DNA from: Mucilaginibacter phyllosphaerae
GTDB taxonomy: Bacteria; Bacteroidota; Bacteroidia; Sphingobacteriales; Sphingobacteriaceae
DNA: 64,000 bases
Assembly: GCF_004378255.1 (NCBI RefSeq)
Contig: NZ_SNQG01000005.1
Location: forward strand, 62,001-126,000
Direction: 5' to 3'
Both the position numbers and the translations under genes were made by a program. A model generated the notes under the pieces. The model ran no database searches. It saw nothing but the letters and a program-made list of their open reading frames with translations, and had not been told where the DNA came from. Position 1 is the first letter of the stretch. The number at the start of each line of letters is the position of its first letter. Positions 44,783 to 53,464 of the stretch are shown here, one piece after another.

Positions 44783-45658
44783 TTAGGTTAATGCAAATAC
44801 AACTTCAAATACGCTACCGGCAGGGCGGTTATCTTTAACTTTTATGCTGGCCTGGTGTTTATCCAATACTTCTTTTACGATGTATAAACCCAAACCGGTA
44901 CCTTTGGTATTACGTGTATCTTCGCTGCCTACACGGTAAAATTTATCAAAAATACGCTGCTTTTCATTATCCGCAATACCTATGCCATGGTCTGCCACCT
45001 GAAAGTAAACTTTACCCTCCTTCTCAAACAGTTTTACGTTCACCGTTTCGCAGGGGCTGGAATATTTCACGGCATTTTCTACCAGGTTGGTCACTACTGA
45101 TGTTAGCGCAAACTTGTCGCCCACAATTTCAATTTTTGGCTCTATTTCGGCATTGATGATCTGCTGGTTGCAATCGCACTTGCTTATTTGCAGCCGGTTA
45201 ACAATGCTATCTACCAATACCGACAGGTTGAACTGAGCCTTGGGGAAGGTGTATGAGCGGTTATCAATTTTAGATGCCAGCAGCATATTTTCCACCATAT
45301 CGTCCAAACGCTCCACATCCAGTAAAGATTTGTCGATAAAGTTCAGGATCTGCTCTTTGGTCAGGTCGCGCTTTTGGATGGTTTGCAGCAGTATTTTGAT
45401 GGATGCCAGGGGCGATTTAAGCTCGTGCGTTACCGAGAGCAGGAAATTCTTTTTCTGCTCCTGCAACTTAGCCTCTTTGTTTAATGATTTATGTAAAAAG
45501 TAAGCGCCTACTAAAAACACGGCTACAAACATGCACCCTTCGCCCATGATCATGCCCTTACGGCTTGGGTTTAAATGGACCAGCATATAGCCCCACCAAA
45601 GCAGTTCTGCAATGGCGTAAATGATAATGGCGTAAAATATTACAAGCGTCTTCTTCAT
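44783..45658 (-). CDS. membrane sensor histidine kinase
   Basis: 291 residues. Two N-terminal helices (about 7-25 and 37-55), very short periplasmic loop, then HisKA with His in SVTHELKSPLASIKIL and HATPase_c with NLVENAVKYSS, DHGIGI and KGTGLGLYIV. No sensor domain of size, so it may sense a membrane or internal cue. Cotranscribed with the response regulator and TPR gene. Confidence 0.9.
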   Translation of the reverse strand: MKKTLVIFYAIIIYAIAELLWWGYMLVHLNPSRKGMIMGEGCMFVAVFLVGAYFLHKSLNKEAKLQEQKKNFLLSVTHELKSPLASIKILLQTIQKRDLTKEQILNFIDKSLLDVERLDDMVENMLLASKIDNRSYTFPKAQFNLSVLVDSIVNRLQISKCDCNQQIINAEIEPKIEIVGDKFALTSVVTNLVENAVKYSSPCETVNVKLFEKEGKVYFQVADHGIGIADNEKQRIFDKFYRVGSEDTRNTKGTGLGLYIVKEVLDKHQASIKVKDNRPAGSVFEVVFALT

Positions 45659-45730
45659 AACTTTAAGTTTGCTGTAGGCAGTTTATAGTTGGCAGTGGCT
45701 TCACGCAAACTACCCACAGGTAACTGCTAA

Positions 45731-47038
45731 CTATTTAAATACAATATCCAGACTATCAAATATAGCAGTTTTTGTGGTTTCCAAGTCGGTTGATGTGTGC
45801 GCGGCAGATATAAAACCAACTTCGTAGCCCGACGGGCCTAAATAAATGCCCCTGTTTATCAGCTCGCGGTGCATTTCTTTAAACCTGATCATGCTGTTTG
45901 GGTCAATTTGCTCGGCAGTAGTAATACTTTCCTGATCTGTAAAGGCAAACCAAAAGATAGACCCAATGGTAAATATTTTAACCGTGTAACCACGCTCATC
46001 AACAAAGTGCTGTATATCGTTTACAAAACCTGCCGTTTTAGCATGCAGGCTGTCATAAAAGCCGGGCTTTAATAACTCGCCTATCTGGGCTATGCCCGCC
46101 GCCATGGCTACCGGATTACCCGATAAGGTACCCGCCTGGTAAACCGAACCCACCGGCGAAACATGGTCCATCACTTCTGCCGAGGCACCGTAAGCGCCAA
46201 CCGGCAAGCCACCACCAATGATCTTACCATAGGTAATGATATCCGGCTGAATGCCGTAATAGCCCGCTGCACCTTCAAAACCCACGCGGAAACCTGATAT
46301 CACTTCATCAAAGATCAGCATGGTGCCGTTTTCGGTACAAAGCTGGCGCAGATGATCTAAATAATCCTGCGTTTGTAACAGCAGGCCGTTGTTGGCCGGT
46401 ACCGGCTCAATAATAACTGCCGCTATCTGGCCTTTAAACTCTTCAAAGGCCTCTTGCAGGGCTTTTTTATCATCCAGCGACACTACGATGGTTTCGTCGG
46501 CGAAAGCCTTTGGTACGCCTGCCGATGAGGTTTCGCCAAAGGTTACCAGGCCCGAGCCTGCCTTAACCAGCAAACTATCTGAGTGCCCATGATAGCAGCC
46601 CTCAAACTTTAATACTTTATCGCGTTTGGTGTAACCCCTTGCCAGCCGGATGGCCGACATCACCGCTTCTGTACCCGAACTTACAAAACGAATTTTTTGG
46701 ATGAATCTATTGTTGCTAAGAATCAATTCCGCCAACTCATTTTCCAATGCCGTCGGCGCACCGAATGACATGCCCTTTTGCATCACCTCAGTAACCTTCT
46801 CTCTAACGGCTGCATGGTTATGCCCTAAAATTAGCGGCCCCCATGAGCAGCAAAAATCTATAAACTCGTTTCCATCAGCATCCCAAATATGGCTGCCGTC
46901 GCCTTTTTCGATAAAAAGCGGCGTACCGTAAACAGATTTAAACGCCCTTACCGGCGAGTTTACCCCACCAGGGAAATAAGTTTTTGCTTTTTCGTATAAT
47001 GCTGCAGATTTCGCCCTGCTTATATCTGGTTTGCTCAT
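45731..47038 (-). CDS. hemL: glutamate-1-semialdehyde 2,1-aminomutase
   Basis: 435 residues. PLP-dependent class III aminotransferase fold. FPGGVNSPVRAFKSV at the start; substrate loop EGCYHGHSDSLLVKAGSG; IFDEVISGFR with the PLP Asp; Schiff-base Lys in ITYGKIIGGGLPVGAYG; SVYQAGTLSGNPVAMAAG. Converts glutamate-1-semialdehyde to 5-aminolevulinate, second step of the C5 route, after HemA. Part of the leftward heme cluster. Confidence 0.97.
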   Translation of the reverse strand: MSKPDISRAKSAALYEKAKTYFPGGVNSPVRAFKSVYGTPLFIEKGDGSHIWDADGNEFIDFCCSWGPLILGHNHAAVREKVTEVMQKGMSFGAPTALENELAELILSNNRFIQKIRFVSSGTEAVMSAIRLARGYTKRDKVLKFEGCYHGHSDSLLVKAGSGLVTFGETSSAGVPKAFADETIVVSLDDKKALQEAFEEFKGQIAAVIIEPVPANNGLLLQTQDYLDHLRQLCTENGTMLIFDEVISGFRVGFEGAAGYYGIQPDIITYGKIIGGGLPVGAYGASAEVMDHVSPVGSVYQAGTLSGNPVAMAAGIAQIGELLKPGFYDSLHAKTAGFVNDIQHFVDERGYTVKIFTIGSIFWFAFTDQESITTAEQIDPNSMIRFKEMHRELINRGIYLGPSGYEVGFISAAHTSTDLETTKTAIFDSLDIVFK

Positions 47039-47054
47039 TGTAGCCCCCTTTAAA

Positions 47055-47122
47055 TCTCCCCCGATAGGGGAGACTTTTAATTAAATTTTTTAGTTTGTTC
47101 ATAAGCGCTCCCTTGCGGGGAG
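47055..47122. repeat. two small palindromes between hemL and hemB
   Basis: TCTCCCC/GGGGAGA (47055-47073, loop CGATA) and CTCCC/GGGAG (47108-47122, loop TTGCGG or similar), embedded in AT-rich sequence. Similar in position to the C-rich pairs at 42343 and 48109. Confidence 0.55.
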
Positions 47123-47133
47123 GGTTTGGCTTC

Positions 47134-48105
47134 TTACAGCCACTTATTCGCTAACACTTCCTTAGCGTGATAGGTTAGTATCGCACTGGCGCCTGCCCTG
47201 CGGAAGCTGGTCAGCACTTCGGTAACCGAGCGCTGCTCGTTAAGCCAGCCGTTTTGTACAGCCGCCTTGATCATGGCATATTCGCCGCTTACATTGTAAG
47301 CTGCTATGGGTAACTCGGTATTATCTTTTAAAAGTTTGATGACATCCAGGTATGGCAAGCCAGGCTTTACCATCAGGAAGTCGGCACCTTCTATTTCATC
47401 CAGGCGGGCTTCAATCAAAGCTTCGCGCTGGTTGGCGGGGTTCATCTGGTAGGTTTTTTTATCGCCAAATTTAGGTGCCGAATTTAAGGCATCCCTAAAC
47501 GGACCGTAAAATGCACTGGCATATTTAGCCGAATACGACATGATGGATACGCCTGTAAAACCTGCATCATCCAGCGTTTTGCGGATATAACCCACACGGC
47601 CGTCCATCATATCCGACGGGGCAATAATATCGGCGCCGCTACGGGCATGTGCTAAAGCCATTTTCCCTAAAACTTCCAGCGTTTCATCGTTCAGGATCTC
47701 GCCATTCTCTACCACACCATCGTGGCCATCGCTGCTGTAGGGGTCCATGGCTACGTCGGTTATCACGCATGCTTCCGGGAATTCCTTTTTTACGGCACGG
47801 ATAGCGCGCAGGTAAAGGCTCTCGTCGCGGTGGCTTTCGGTAGCGTATTTATCTTTTAAGGCCTCTTCTATATTGGGGAACAGATCAAAAGATTTTAGGC
47901 CAAGCTTCATGCAGCTTTCTACCTCGCGCAGCAGGTTATCTATCGAATACCGGAAGATACCCGGCATAGATGACACCTCGGTTTTTTGGTTATCGCCATC
48001 CACAATAAACAGCGGGAAGATCAGGTTAGCCGCGCTAACATGCGTTTCCTGCACCATCTGGCGGATAACTTCACTTTTACGGTTTCTTCTTGGTCGTTGT
48101 AGCAT
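47134..48105 (-). CDS. hemB: porphobilinogen synthase
   Basis: 323 residues. Condenses two 5-aminolevulinate molecules to porphobilinogen. Catalytic lysines in SYSAKYASAFYGPFRDA and FLMVKPGLPYLD; active-site loop follows. The metal region reads DVAMDPYSSDGHDG, with Asp in place of the zinc-binding cysteines of the E. coli enzyme, so this is the magnesium/potassium-type class. In the heme cluster. Confidence 0.97.
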   Translation of the reverse strand: MLQRPRRNRKSEVIRQMVQETHVSAANLIFPLFIVDGDNQKTEVSSMPGIFRYSIDNLLREVESCMKLGLKSFDLFPNIEEALKDKYATESHRDESLYLRAIRAVKKEFPEACVITDVAMDPYSSDGHDGVVENGEILNDETLEVLGKMALAHARSGADIIAPSDMMDGRVGYIRKTLDDAGFTGVSIMSYSAKYASAFYGPFRDALNSAPKFGDKKTYQMNPANQREALIEARLDEIEGADFLMVKPGLPYLDVIKLLKDNTELPIAAYNVSGEYAMIKAAVQNGWLNEQRSVTEVLTSFRRAGASAILTYHAKEVLANKWL

Positions 48106-48108
48106 ATG

Positions 48109-48194
48109 CCCCCCAACCCCCTAAAGGGGGAGTTTTTTTGAAAATTTTATTTATTAATTACCCACTATCATTCCCCCTTCAGGGGGTTAGGGGG
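48109..48194. repeat. C-rich palindromic repeat pair, copy 2
   Basis: Left arm CCCCCCAACCCCCTAAAGGG (48109-48131) lies 4 bp from the hemB start, right arm TCCCCCTTCAGGGGGTTAGG (48172-48194) 2 bp from the hemCD stop. Compared with 42343-42422, the inner pair changes GG/CT to AA/TT so pairing is kept. Confidence 0.8.
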
Positions 48195-48195
48195 C

Positions 48196-49770
48196 CTAAA
48201 TCCCAAACACTGCCTCTGCCAGCCCCACTTCGTCGGGCGAGAAAGGCAGGGTATATTTTACACCCATTTCATCAAACTTTTTACCGGTAGATTTGCCAAT
48301 GGCTATCACCTTTTGGCCGGGCTCCAGCAGGTTATCGGCAAAGTAAGCCTCTACGTTGCTTGGGCTGGTAAACACCATTATTTCGGCTCCGCTTGGCTCT
48401 ACCTCTTCTTCCAGTACGGTTTCGTAAACGGGCAGGTCAATTATTTTTGTTTCTGCAGAGAGGCCTTGCTGTATGCTCCTCATTGGGTTATCGGCACCGG
48501 GGAACAGGATGGTTGTACCATTTGCCAACTCGGCAAAATCGGCAGCTACATCGGCCGTATCATTGCTTTCGCCCACAAAATCGGCAAAGTGGCCGTTGCG
48601 GCGCAGCATATCTTCGCTGCCGGCACCCATCACCCCAAACTTGATCTTTTTAGGGAACTGTGGCAATAACTTAAAAAAGTACTCAACCGCATTTTTACTG
48701 GTAAAGAACACCCAGTCGGTATTTTTTAAGATGTACGAATCAAATTTGGTGATCACCGGCACGGTGCGGATGAGCGAACGGGCCTCAATCTCTATCTTAT
48801 GTTTTTCCAGCGCCTTGCGGAAATAGCTGGTAGCCGGGATATCCCTTGATATAAATACTTTCGACGGGAATTTCCTGTCCTTAGCAAAACGGGCTACTAT
48901 TTTATCGGCAACGCCATCAAGGGTTTCGCTTTCAATAAAATAACGGTCGGGAAACTGATCGCCTGCATCTGCCTTTGAAGTAAACACCTGGTATTTACCA
49001 TCATCTTTACGGCAATACACGCCAAGCGGTAAGTGGCAACCACCGCCAAACCTTTTTAACACACCGCGTTCCAGGCCCAATTCTTCGGCTACATCCGGGT
49101 GGTGCAGGGCCTGTAATATCTCAAACAATTCTGTATTACTTTCCCTAATTTGTATAGCTAACGCACCTTGCGCCGGTGCCGGGATAAACTCGGTGACGGT
49201 AAGTTCTTCAACATGAAACTCGCTCAGATCGATACCCAAACGGGTAACACCGGCTTTGGCCAGCATAATGGCATCATACTTTTCATCGCGCAGTTTACCA
49301 ATGCGGGTTGGCACGTTGCCACGCAGTTCATCTATCTCCAGGTCGGGGCGAACGGCCAGCAACTGGGCCTTGCGCCTGTTAGATGAGGTGCCTACCAAAC
49401 CGCCAAATTTAACAGATAGCTTTTGGCGCACATCCACCACATCTTTCAAGATCAGCAACAGTTCAGCCGGGTCTTCCCGTTCTGACACTGCTGCGATGAT
49501 GAGTCCCGGAGGGTTTTCTGTTGGCAGGTCCTTATGCGAATGCACGGCAATATCTATGGTGCCTGCCAATAATTCTTCTTCTAATTCTTTGGTGAAAAAA
49601 CCTTTACCCTCCAGCTTATCAAAGCTTAAGTTAAGGATACGGTCGCCCTGTGTTTTTATAATTTTAAGTTCGGCGGTAATGTTTATTGCGGCCAGGCTAT
49701 CTTTTACAAAGTTAGCTTGCCATAAAGCCAAATCGCTGCCACGCGTTCCTATGATTACTGTTCTGTCCAA
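48196..49770 (-). CDS. hemCD: fused hydroxymethylbilane synthase / uroporphyrinogen-III synthase
   Basis: 524 residues, longer than a single HemC (about 300). HemC part (about 1-300): GTRGSDLALWQANF, IDELRGNVPTRIGKL, IPAPAQGALAIQI, and dipyrromethane-cofactor Cys in FGGGCHLPLGVY. HemD part (about 305-524) is recognisable by its typical architecture (FISRDIPATSYFRKAL, VFFTSKNAVEYFFKLL, VFTSPSNVEAYF). Catalyses two successive steps: four porphobilinogen to the bilane, then ring closure and D-ring inversion. A fusion would keep the unstable bilane from escaping. Promoter TAAATTTG upstream. Confidence 0.92.
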   Translation of the reverse strand: MDRTVIIGTRGSDLALWQANFVKDSLAAINITAELKIIKTQGDRILNLSFDKLEGKGFFTKELEEELLAGTIDIAVHSHKDLPTENPPGLIIAAVSEREDPAELLLILKDVVDVRQKLSVKFGGLVGTSSNRRKAQLLAVRPDLEIDELRGNVPTRIGKLRDEKYDAIMLAKAGVTRLGIDLSEFHVEELTVTEFIPAPAQGALAIQIRESNTELFEILQALHHPDVAEELGLERGVLKRFGGGCHLPLGVYCRKDDGKYQVFTSKADAGDQFPDRYFIESETLDGVADKIVARFAKDRKFPSKVFISRDIPATSYFRKALEKHKIEIEARSLIRTVPVITKFDSYILKNTDWVFFTSKNAVEYFFKLLPQFPKKIKFGVMGAGSEDMLRRNGHFADFVGESNDTADVAADFAELANGTTILFPGADNPMRSIQQGLSAETKIIDLPVYETVLEEEVEPSGAEIMVFTSPSNVEAYFADNLLEPGQKVIAIGKSTGKKFDEMGVKYTLPFSPDEVGLAEAVFGI

Positions 49771-49790
49771 GGGGATAAATTTTTACAGTA

Positions 49791-49798
49791 CAAATTTA
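49791..49798 (-). promoter_or_regulatory. predicted hemCD promoter
   Basis: TAAATTTG on the minus strand, exact TAnnTTTG match 20 bp upstream of the start; suggests hemCD can be transcribed apart from hemA. Confidence 0.5.
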
Positions 49799-49869
49799 AT
49801 TTTTTATGAACAGTAATGCAGTATTAATTAAGGATATGAGAGTGGGCTGACGGAGAAAGTTTGGTAAAG

Positions 49870-50011
49870 ATGCTGTCGCGAGTTTAGCACAGCGTAACTC
49901 GTAACACGGCATGGCTAAAGCTTTCAGCTTTAGTGATAAAACAGTAGTGTAAGCTGAAAGCTTACTTTGTGCCATGTCGCGAGTTACGCTGCGCTAAACT
50001 CGCGACAGCAT
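49870..50011. repeat. long inverted repeat with AGTTTAGCryAGCGTAACT core, between hemCD and hemA
   Basis: Arms 49870-49901 and 49980-50011, 32 nt each with one mismatch, beginning ATGCTGTCGCGAGTTTAGC. Each arm is itself near-palindromic (CGAGTT ... AACTCG). Two further hairpins lie inside: CTAAAGC/GCTTTAG and TAAGCT/AGCTTA. The core is shared with the repeats at 57248, 57421 and 59469, where the flanking stem is TAAGTT/AACTTA instead. Confidence 0.8.
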
Positions 50012-50026
50012 TACAAAAGCGAATGC

Positions 50027-51253
50027 TTAATTATTATTGATCAATATATCCTTTGCCATGATCATGGGTACACTGATATATTTTTTTTCCATGTAGTTGA
50101 TCACCTTTTCCAGGATCTCGCGCGATTCTTTGTCAAGGCTTTGCACTTCTTCGGCAAATACGGTGTTCACCGCATTGTTGCGGATCTCTTTGATCTTTTG
50201 GGGCACCTGGCGCATAGCCAGCTCAATTTTGCGTTGCTTAAGCATCACTAAAAACTCGGCAACATTTTGCTCGATGATGGCTTCGGCATGTACCAGTTCC
50301 TGGTAACGTTCCTGCAGGTTTTTCTTGGCAATTTCGTTAAGGCTGTGTACCTCAATAAAGTTTACGTCAAATTGCTCTAACACCTCGGTTGCGGTATCAT
50401 TGGGGATAGCCAGATCTACAATGGTCTTTTTATCCGTGTCACCATTTAAAAGAGAGGTATATATCTCTGTAGTGATGATAGGCTCAGTAGCTGATGTACA
50501 GGTGATGATGGCATCAAACCCGCCTTTAAAATGCTTTAATTCATCCAATTCAAAGGCATTGCCATTCAGGTCGGCAGCTAATGCCTGCGCTTTTGAAAGC
50601 GTACGGTTAAATACCGAGAAGTTAGAAAATTTATGCTTTTGCAGATATTTAGATAAGTTGCGGTTGGTTTCGCCTGCACCTATGATCAGTACCCGTGCGT
50701 TTGAACACAGCTTTAGATCTTTTAATTTACGGTAAGCCAGGGATACAACAGAAATAGGGTTTTTAGATATATTGGTATGCGTATAAACCTCTTTAGCTGT
50801 TTTAACTACACATTCCATCACCAGGCGCAGCTTATCGGCAGTAAGGCCGGCCTCGCGGCAATCTTCATAAGCTTTGCGCAGCTGGGCTAAAATTTCTTTT
50901 TCGCCAACTATCAGGCTTTCTAAAGAGCAGGAAGTACGCAATAAATGGTTCATCGCATCCTGGCCTTCATAAATAGATGCTGCAGCCAAAAAGTTACTGG
51001 TGGTATTGGGGCAAAGGCCCATTTGCATGGCGCCTAAAAATTCTTGTGTAAAAGCCTTGTCAACCGTGTGTTGTGTAGACATCACAAATTCTACCCGGTT
51101 GCAGGTTGCCAGATAAAAAATTTCGTTAATACCAAATTGGGCCTTAACTTCATGAAGTTTTTGAGACAGATTTTCCTGACATAGCACTAAGCGCCCTAAT
51201 TCCTTCAGCTCAATCTGTTTATGTGTAAAAGCAATTACTTTTAAATACTTCAA
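50027..51253 (-). CDS. hemA: glutamyl-tRNA reductase
   Basis: 408 residues from TTG 51253. I prefer this over the longer frame start at 51289 because a perfect TACTTTTG promoter lies at 51276-51283, inside that extension, and KYLKVIAFTHKQ is the usual family beginning. Catalytic Cys in YLATCNRVEF; SCSLESLIVGEKEILAQL is the tRNA-recognition segment; NADPH-binding GAGETNRNLSKYL. Reduces glutamyl-tRNA to glutamate-1-semialdehyde, the first committed step for heme, and heads the cluster. Confidence 0.95.
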   Translation of the reverse strand: MKYLKVIAFTHKQIELKELGRLVLCQENLSQKLHEVKAQFGINEIFYLATCNRVEFVMSTQHTVDKAFTQEFLGAMQMGLCPNTTSNFLAAASIYEGQDAMNHLLRTSCSLESLIVGEKEILAQLRKAYEDCREAGLTADKLRLVMECVVKTAKEVYTHTNISKNPISVVSLAYRKLKDLKLCSNARVLIIGAGETNRNLSKYLQKHKFSNFSVFNRTLSKAQALAADLNGNAFELDELKHFKGGFDAIITCTSATEPIITTEIYTSLLNGDTDKKTIVDLAIPNDTATEVLEQFDVNFIEVHSLNEIAKKNLQERYQELVHAEAIIEQNVAEFLVMLKQRKIELAMRQVPQKIKEIRNNAVNTVFAEEVQSLDKESREILEKVINYMEKKYISVPMIMAKDILINNN

Positions 51254-51275
51254 AGCAGTTTTTATTTTGACCCAA

Positions 51276-51283
51276 CAAAAGTA
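51276..51283 (-). promoter_or_regulatory. predicted hemA promoter
   Basis: TACTTTTG on the minus strand, exact TAnnTTTG match 22 bp upstream of the proposed TTG start; decides between the two candidate starts. Confidence 0.55.
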
Positions 51284-51420
51284 ACACACCAGGATGCATG
51301 CAATGTCAAGGATATGTCAAACAGGCGCATTTAGAATGATTATAAATAATTCAATTTATTCAAAAAACAACCTTTATTTTTACAAAAATCCTTATTAATC
51401 AATCGATTGAAGAATTAAAA

Positions 51421-51789
51421 ATGCGAAAATTTAAAAACATAAGCCTGGTAATTTTAGTAATTGGATACCTTGTAGCAGGTGCCAATCACTTTATTCATCC
51501 GCAAGGTTATCTCCGTATCATTCCGGGTTATTTACCTGCACCTGTTTTATTAAACTTACTGGCCGGTGTATTTGAAATATTGTTTGCGTTATTGCTGATA
51601 CGGCCAAAAACCCGTAAGGTTGCCTCGTACGGTATTATATTGATGTTAATTGCTTTTTTGCCTGTACATATCACCATGCTGATGAATGCACCGGTAAAAC
51701 TGGGCAGCCTGCTGGTTACCCCTGCCATTGCCTGGATCCGTTTACTGTTACAGCCGGCATTGATGCTTTGGGCCTGGTGGCATAGGTAA
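51421..51789 (+). CDS. DoxX family membrane protein
   Basis: 122 residues with four hydrophobic segments (about 8-24, 40-60, 68-86 and 96-118) and the family-like IPGYLPAP loop near 40. Small quinol-oxidase-like DoxX proteins of unknown role are common in this group. Divergent from hemA, stand-alone. Confidence 0.75.
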   Translation: MRKFKNISLVILVIGYLVAGANHFIHPQGYLRIIPGYLPAPVLLNLLAGVFEILFALLLIRPKTRKVASYGIILMLIAFLPVHITMLMNAPVKLGSLLVTPAIAWIRLLLQPALMLWAWWHR

Positions 51790-51821
51790 TAGGTACTTGC
51801 ATTAAAAGGTTAAGCTATTGC

Positions 51822-51829
51822 CATATTTG
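51822..51829 (+). promoter_or_regulatory. near-consensus promoter of the GNAT-nitrilase gene
   Basis: CATATTTG (one mismatch to TAnnTTTG) with TTG at 51797-51799, 22 bp upstream. Confidence 0.4.
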
Positions 51830-51890
51830 CATTAATCGTTAACACGCGGCCCAAACCCAAACATTTAGCCGGCAACGGGGTTACAGAAAA

Positions 51891-53417
51891 ATGGATTTGC
51901 AAAGTATTGAAATGCGCAACCTGGAGGTACAAGACTACCAGGAACTTAAAAAGTCAATGAAATCGGCTTACCTGGATATGGACGAGGACTATTGGGATGC
52001 CGCTTCGATCAAAAAACTCATTAAACTTTTCCCGGAAGGGCAGATATGCGTTACCGTTAACAACGTGGTGGTAGGTTGCGCTCTATCCATTATTGTTGAA
52101 TATGATAAGTTTGGCGATACCCATACCTACAAGCAAATAACCGGCGACAGCACCTTTAAAACCCATACCGATAAGGGCGATGTGCTTTACGGAATAGATA
52201 TTTTTGTACACCCTAAATACCGTGGCCTGCGCCTTGCCCGCCGGCTTTACGATGCCCGTAAATCGCTTTGCGAAAACCTGAACCTGAAAAGCATTATTGC
52301 AGGCGGCCGCATCCCCAATTATCAAAAATTCCAGAACGAGCTTACCCCAAAACAATATATAGATAAGGTAAAGTATAAAGAGATCTATGATCCAACCCTA
52401 TCGTTTCAGTTGGCAAATGATTTCCACGTGCGTAAAATTTTGCGTAATTACCTGCCTGAAGATAGCCGGTCTAAGGGTTTTGCTACGCTTATAGAGTGGA
52501 ACAATGTGTATTATGAAGAAACTACCACGGCTATCAATAATAAAACCGTAGTACGTATTGGCCTGGTGCAATGGCAAATGCGGCCATATAACAACATCAG
52601 CGAACTGATGAAACATGCCGAGTACTTTGTGGATGCAGTGAGTGATTACCAGTCGGATTTTATCCTGTTCCCCGAGTTGTTTAACACCCCGTTAATGGCC
52701 GATTACAACCACATGGATGCAGCTAAAGCCATGCGCGAGTTAGCAAAATACACTCAGCCTATTGTTGAGGAATTTGCCAAACTGGCCGTATCCTACAACG
52801 TAAACATCATTGCCGGCAGCATGCCGAAGATAGAGGAAGACTCGCTTTACAATGTGTCTTACCTGTTCAGGAGGAATGGCAGCATGGAAGAAACGACCAA
52901 GATACACCCCACCCCTGCCGAGATCAGTTCGTGGGGAATGCGTGGCGGCGACGAGGTGATAGCCTTTGAAACCGATGCAGGGAAAATAGGTATCCTGATC
53001 TGTTATGATGTAGAATTCCCCGAGCTTTCGCGCATATTGGCAAGCCAGGATATGCAGATCCTGTTTGTACCGTTTTTAACGGATACCCAAAATGGGTTTA
53101 ACCGGGTTAAATTTTGTGCACAGGCCCGCGCTGTAGAGAATGAATGCTATGTAGCTATTGCCGGTTGCGTGGGTAATTTGCCTAATGTAAATAACATGGG
53201 TATCTCTTATGCACAATCCGCCGTTTTCACACCTTCAGATTTTGGCTTCCCTACCAACGGCATCCAGTCGGAAGCTACGCCTAACAGCGAGATGATCGTG
53301 ATTGCAGATGTTGACCTTTCCGTATTAGGTGAACTGCATGAGTATGGCAGTGTGCAAAATTTAAAAGACAGGCGTACAGATCTGTACGGGATAACTTTTA
53401 ACGGGAAGAAAATATAA
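51891..53417 (+). CDS. GNAT acetyltransferase fused to carbon-nitrogen hydrolase
   Basis: 508 residues. N-terminal GNAT domain (about 1-200: YGIDIFVHPKYRGLRLARRLYDARKSLC, acetyl-CoA loop), C-terminal nitrilase-superfamily domain (about 218-508) with Glu in LFPELFNTPL, Lys in TTKIHPTPAE and Cys in GILICYDVEFPE, the catalytic triad of the fold. The same fusion is known in several bacteria; it suggests acyl transfer followed by amide hydrolysis, but the substrate is unknown. Followed by alpha/beta hydrolase gene with a 47-bp gap. Confidence 0.9.
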   Translation: MDLQSIEMRNLEVQDYQELKKSMKSAYLDMDEDYWDAASIKKLIKLFPEGQICVTVNNVVVGCALSIIVEYDKFGDTHTYKQITGDSTFKTHTDKGDVLYGIDIFVHPKYRGLRLARRLYDARKSLCENLNLKSIIAGGRIPNYQKFQNELTPKQYIDKVKYKEIYDPTLSFQLANDFHVRKILRNYLPEDSRSKGFATLIEWNNVYYEETTTAINNKTVVRIGLVQWQMRPYNNISELMKHAEYFVDAVSDYQSDFILFPELFNTPLMADYNHMDAAKAMRELAKYTQPIVEEFAKLAVSYNVNIIAGSMPKIEEDSLYNVSYLFRRNGSMEETTKIHPTPAEISSWGMRGGDEVIAFETDAGKIGILICYDVEFPELSRILASQDMQILFVPFLTDTQNGFNRVKFCAQARAVENECYVAIAGCVGNLPNVNNMGISYAQSAVFTPSDFGFPTNGIQSEATPNSEMIVIADVDLSVLGELHEYGSVQNLKDRRTDLYGITFNGKKI

Positions 53418-53464
53418 TAGTGCCGTTGGTTAAACTAAATGATACATTAGCATTTTGTATCCTT

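Noticed and set aside
51253..51289. 12-residue N-terminal extension of HemA
   Set aside because: Contains the promoter element on the same strand and is not part of the conserved family start.
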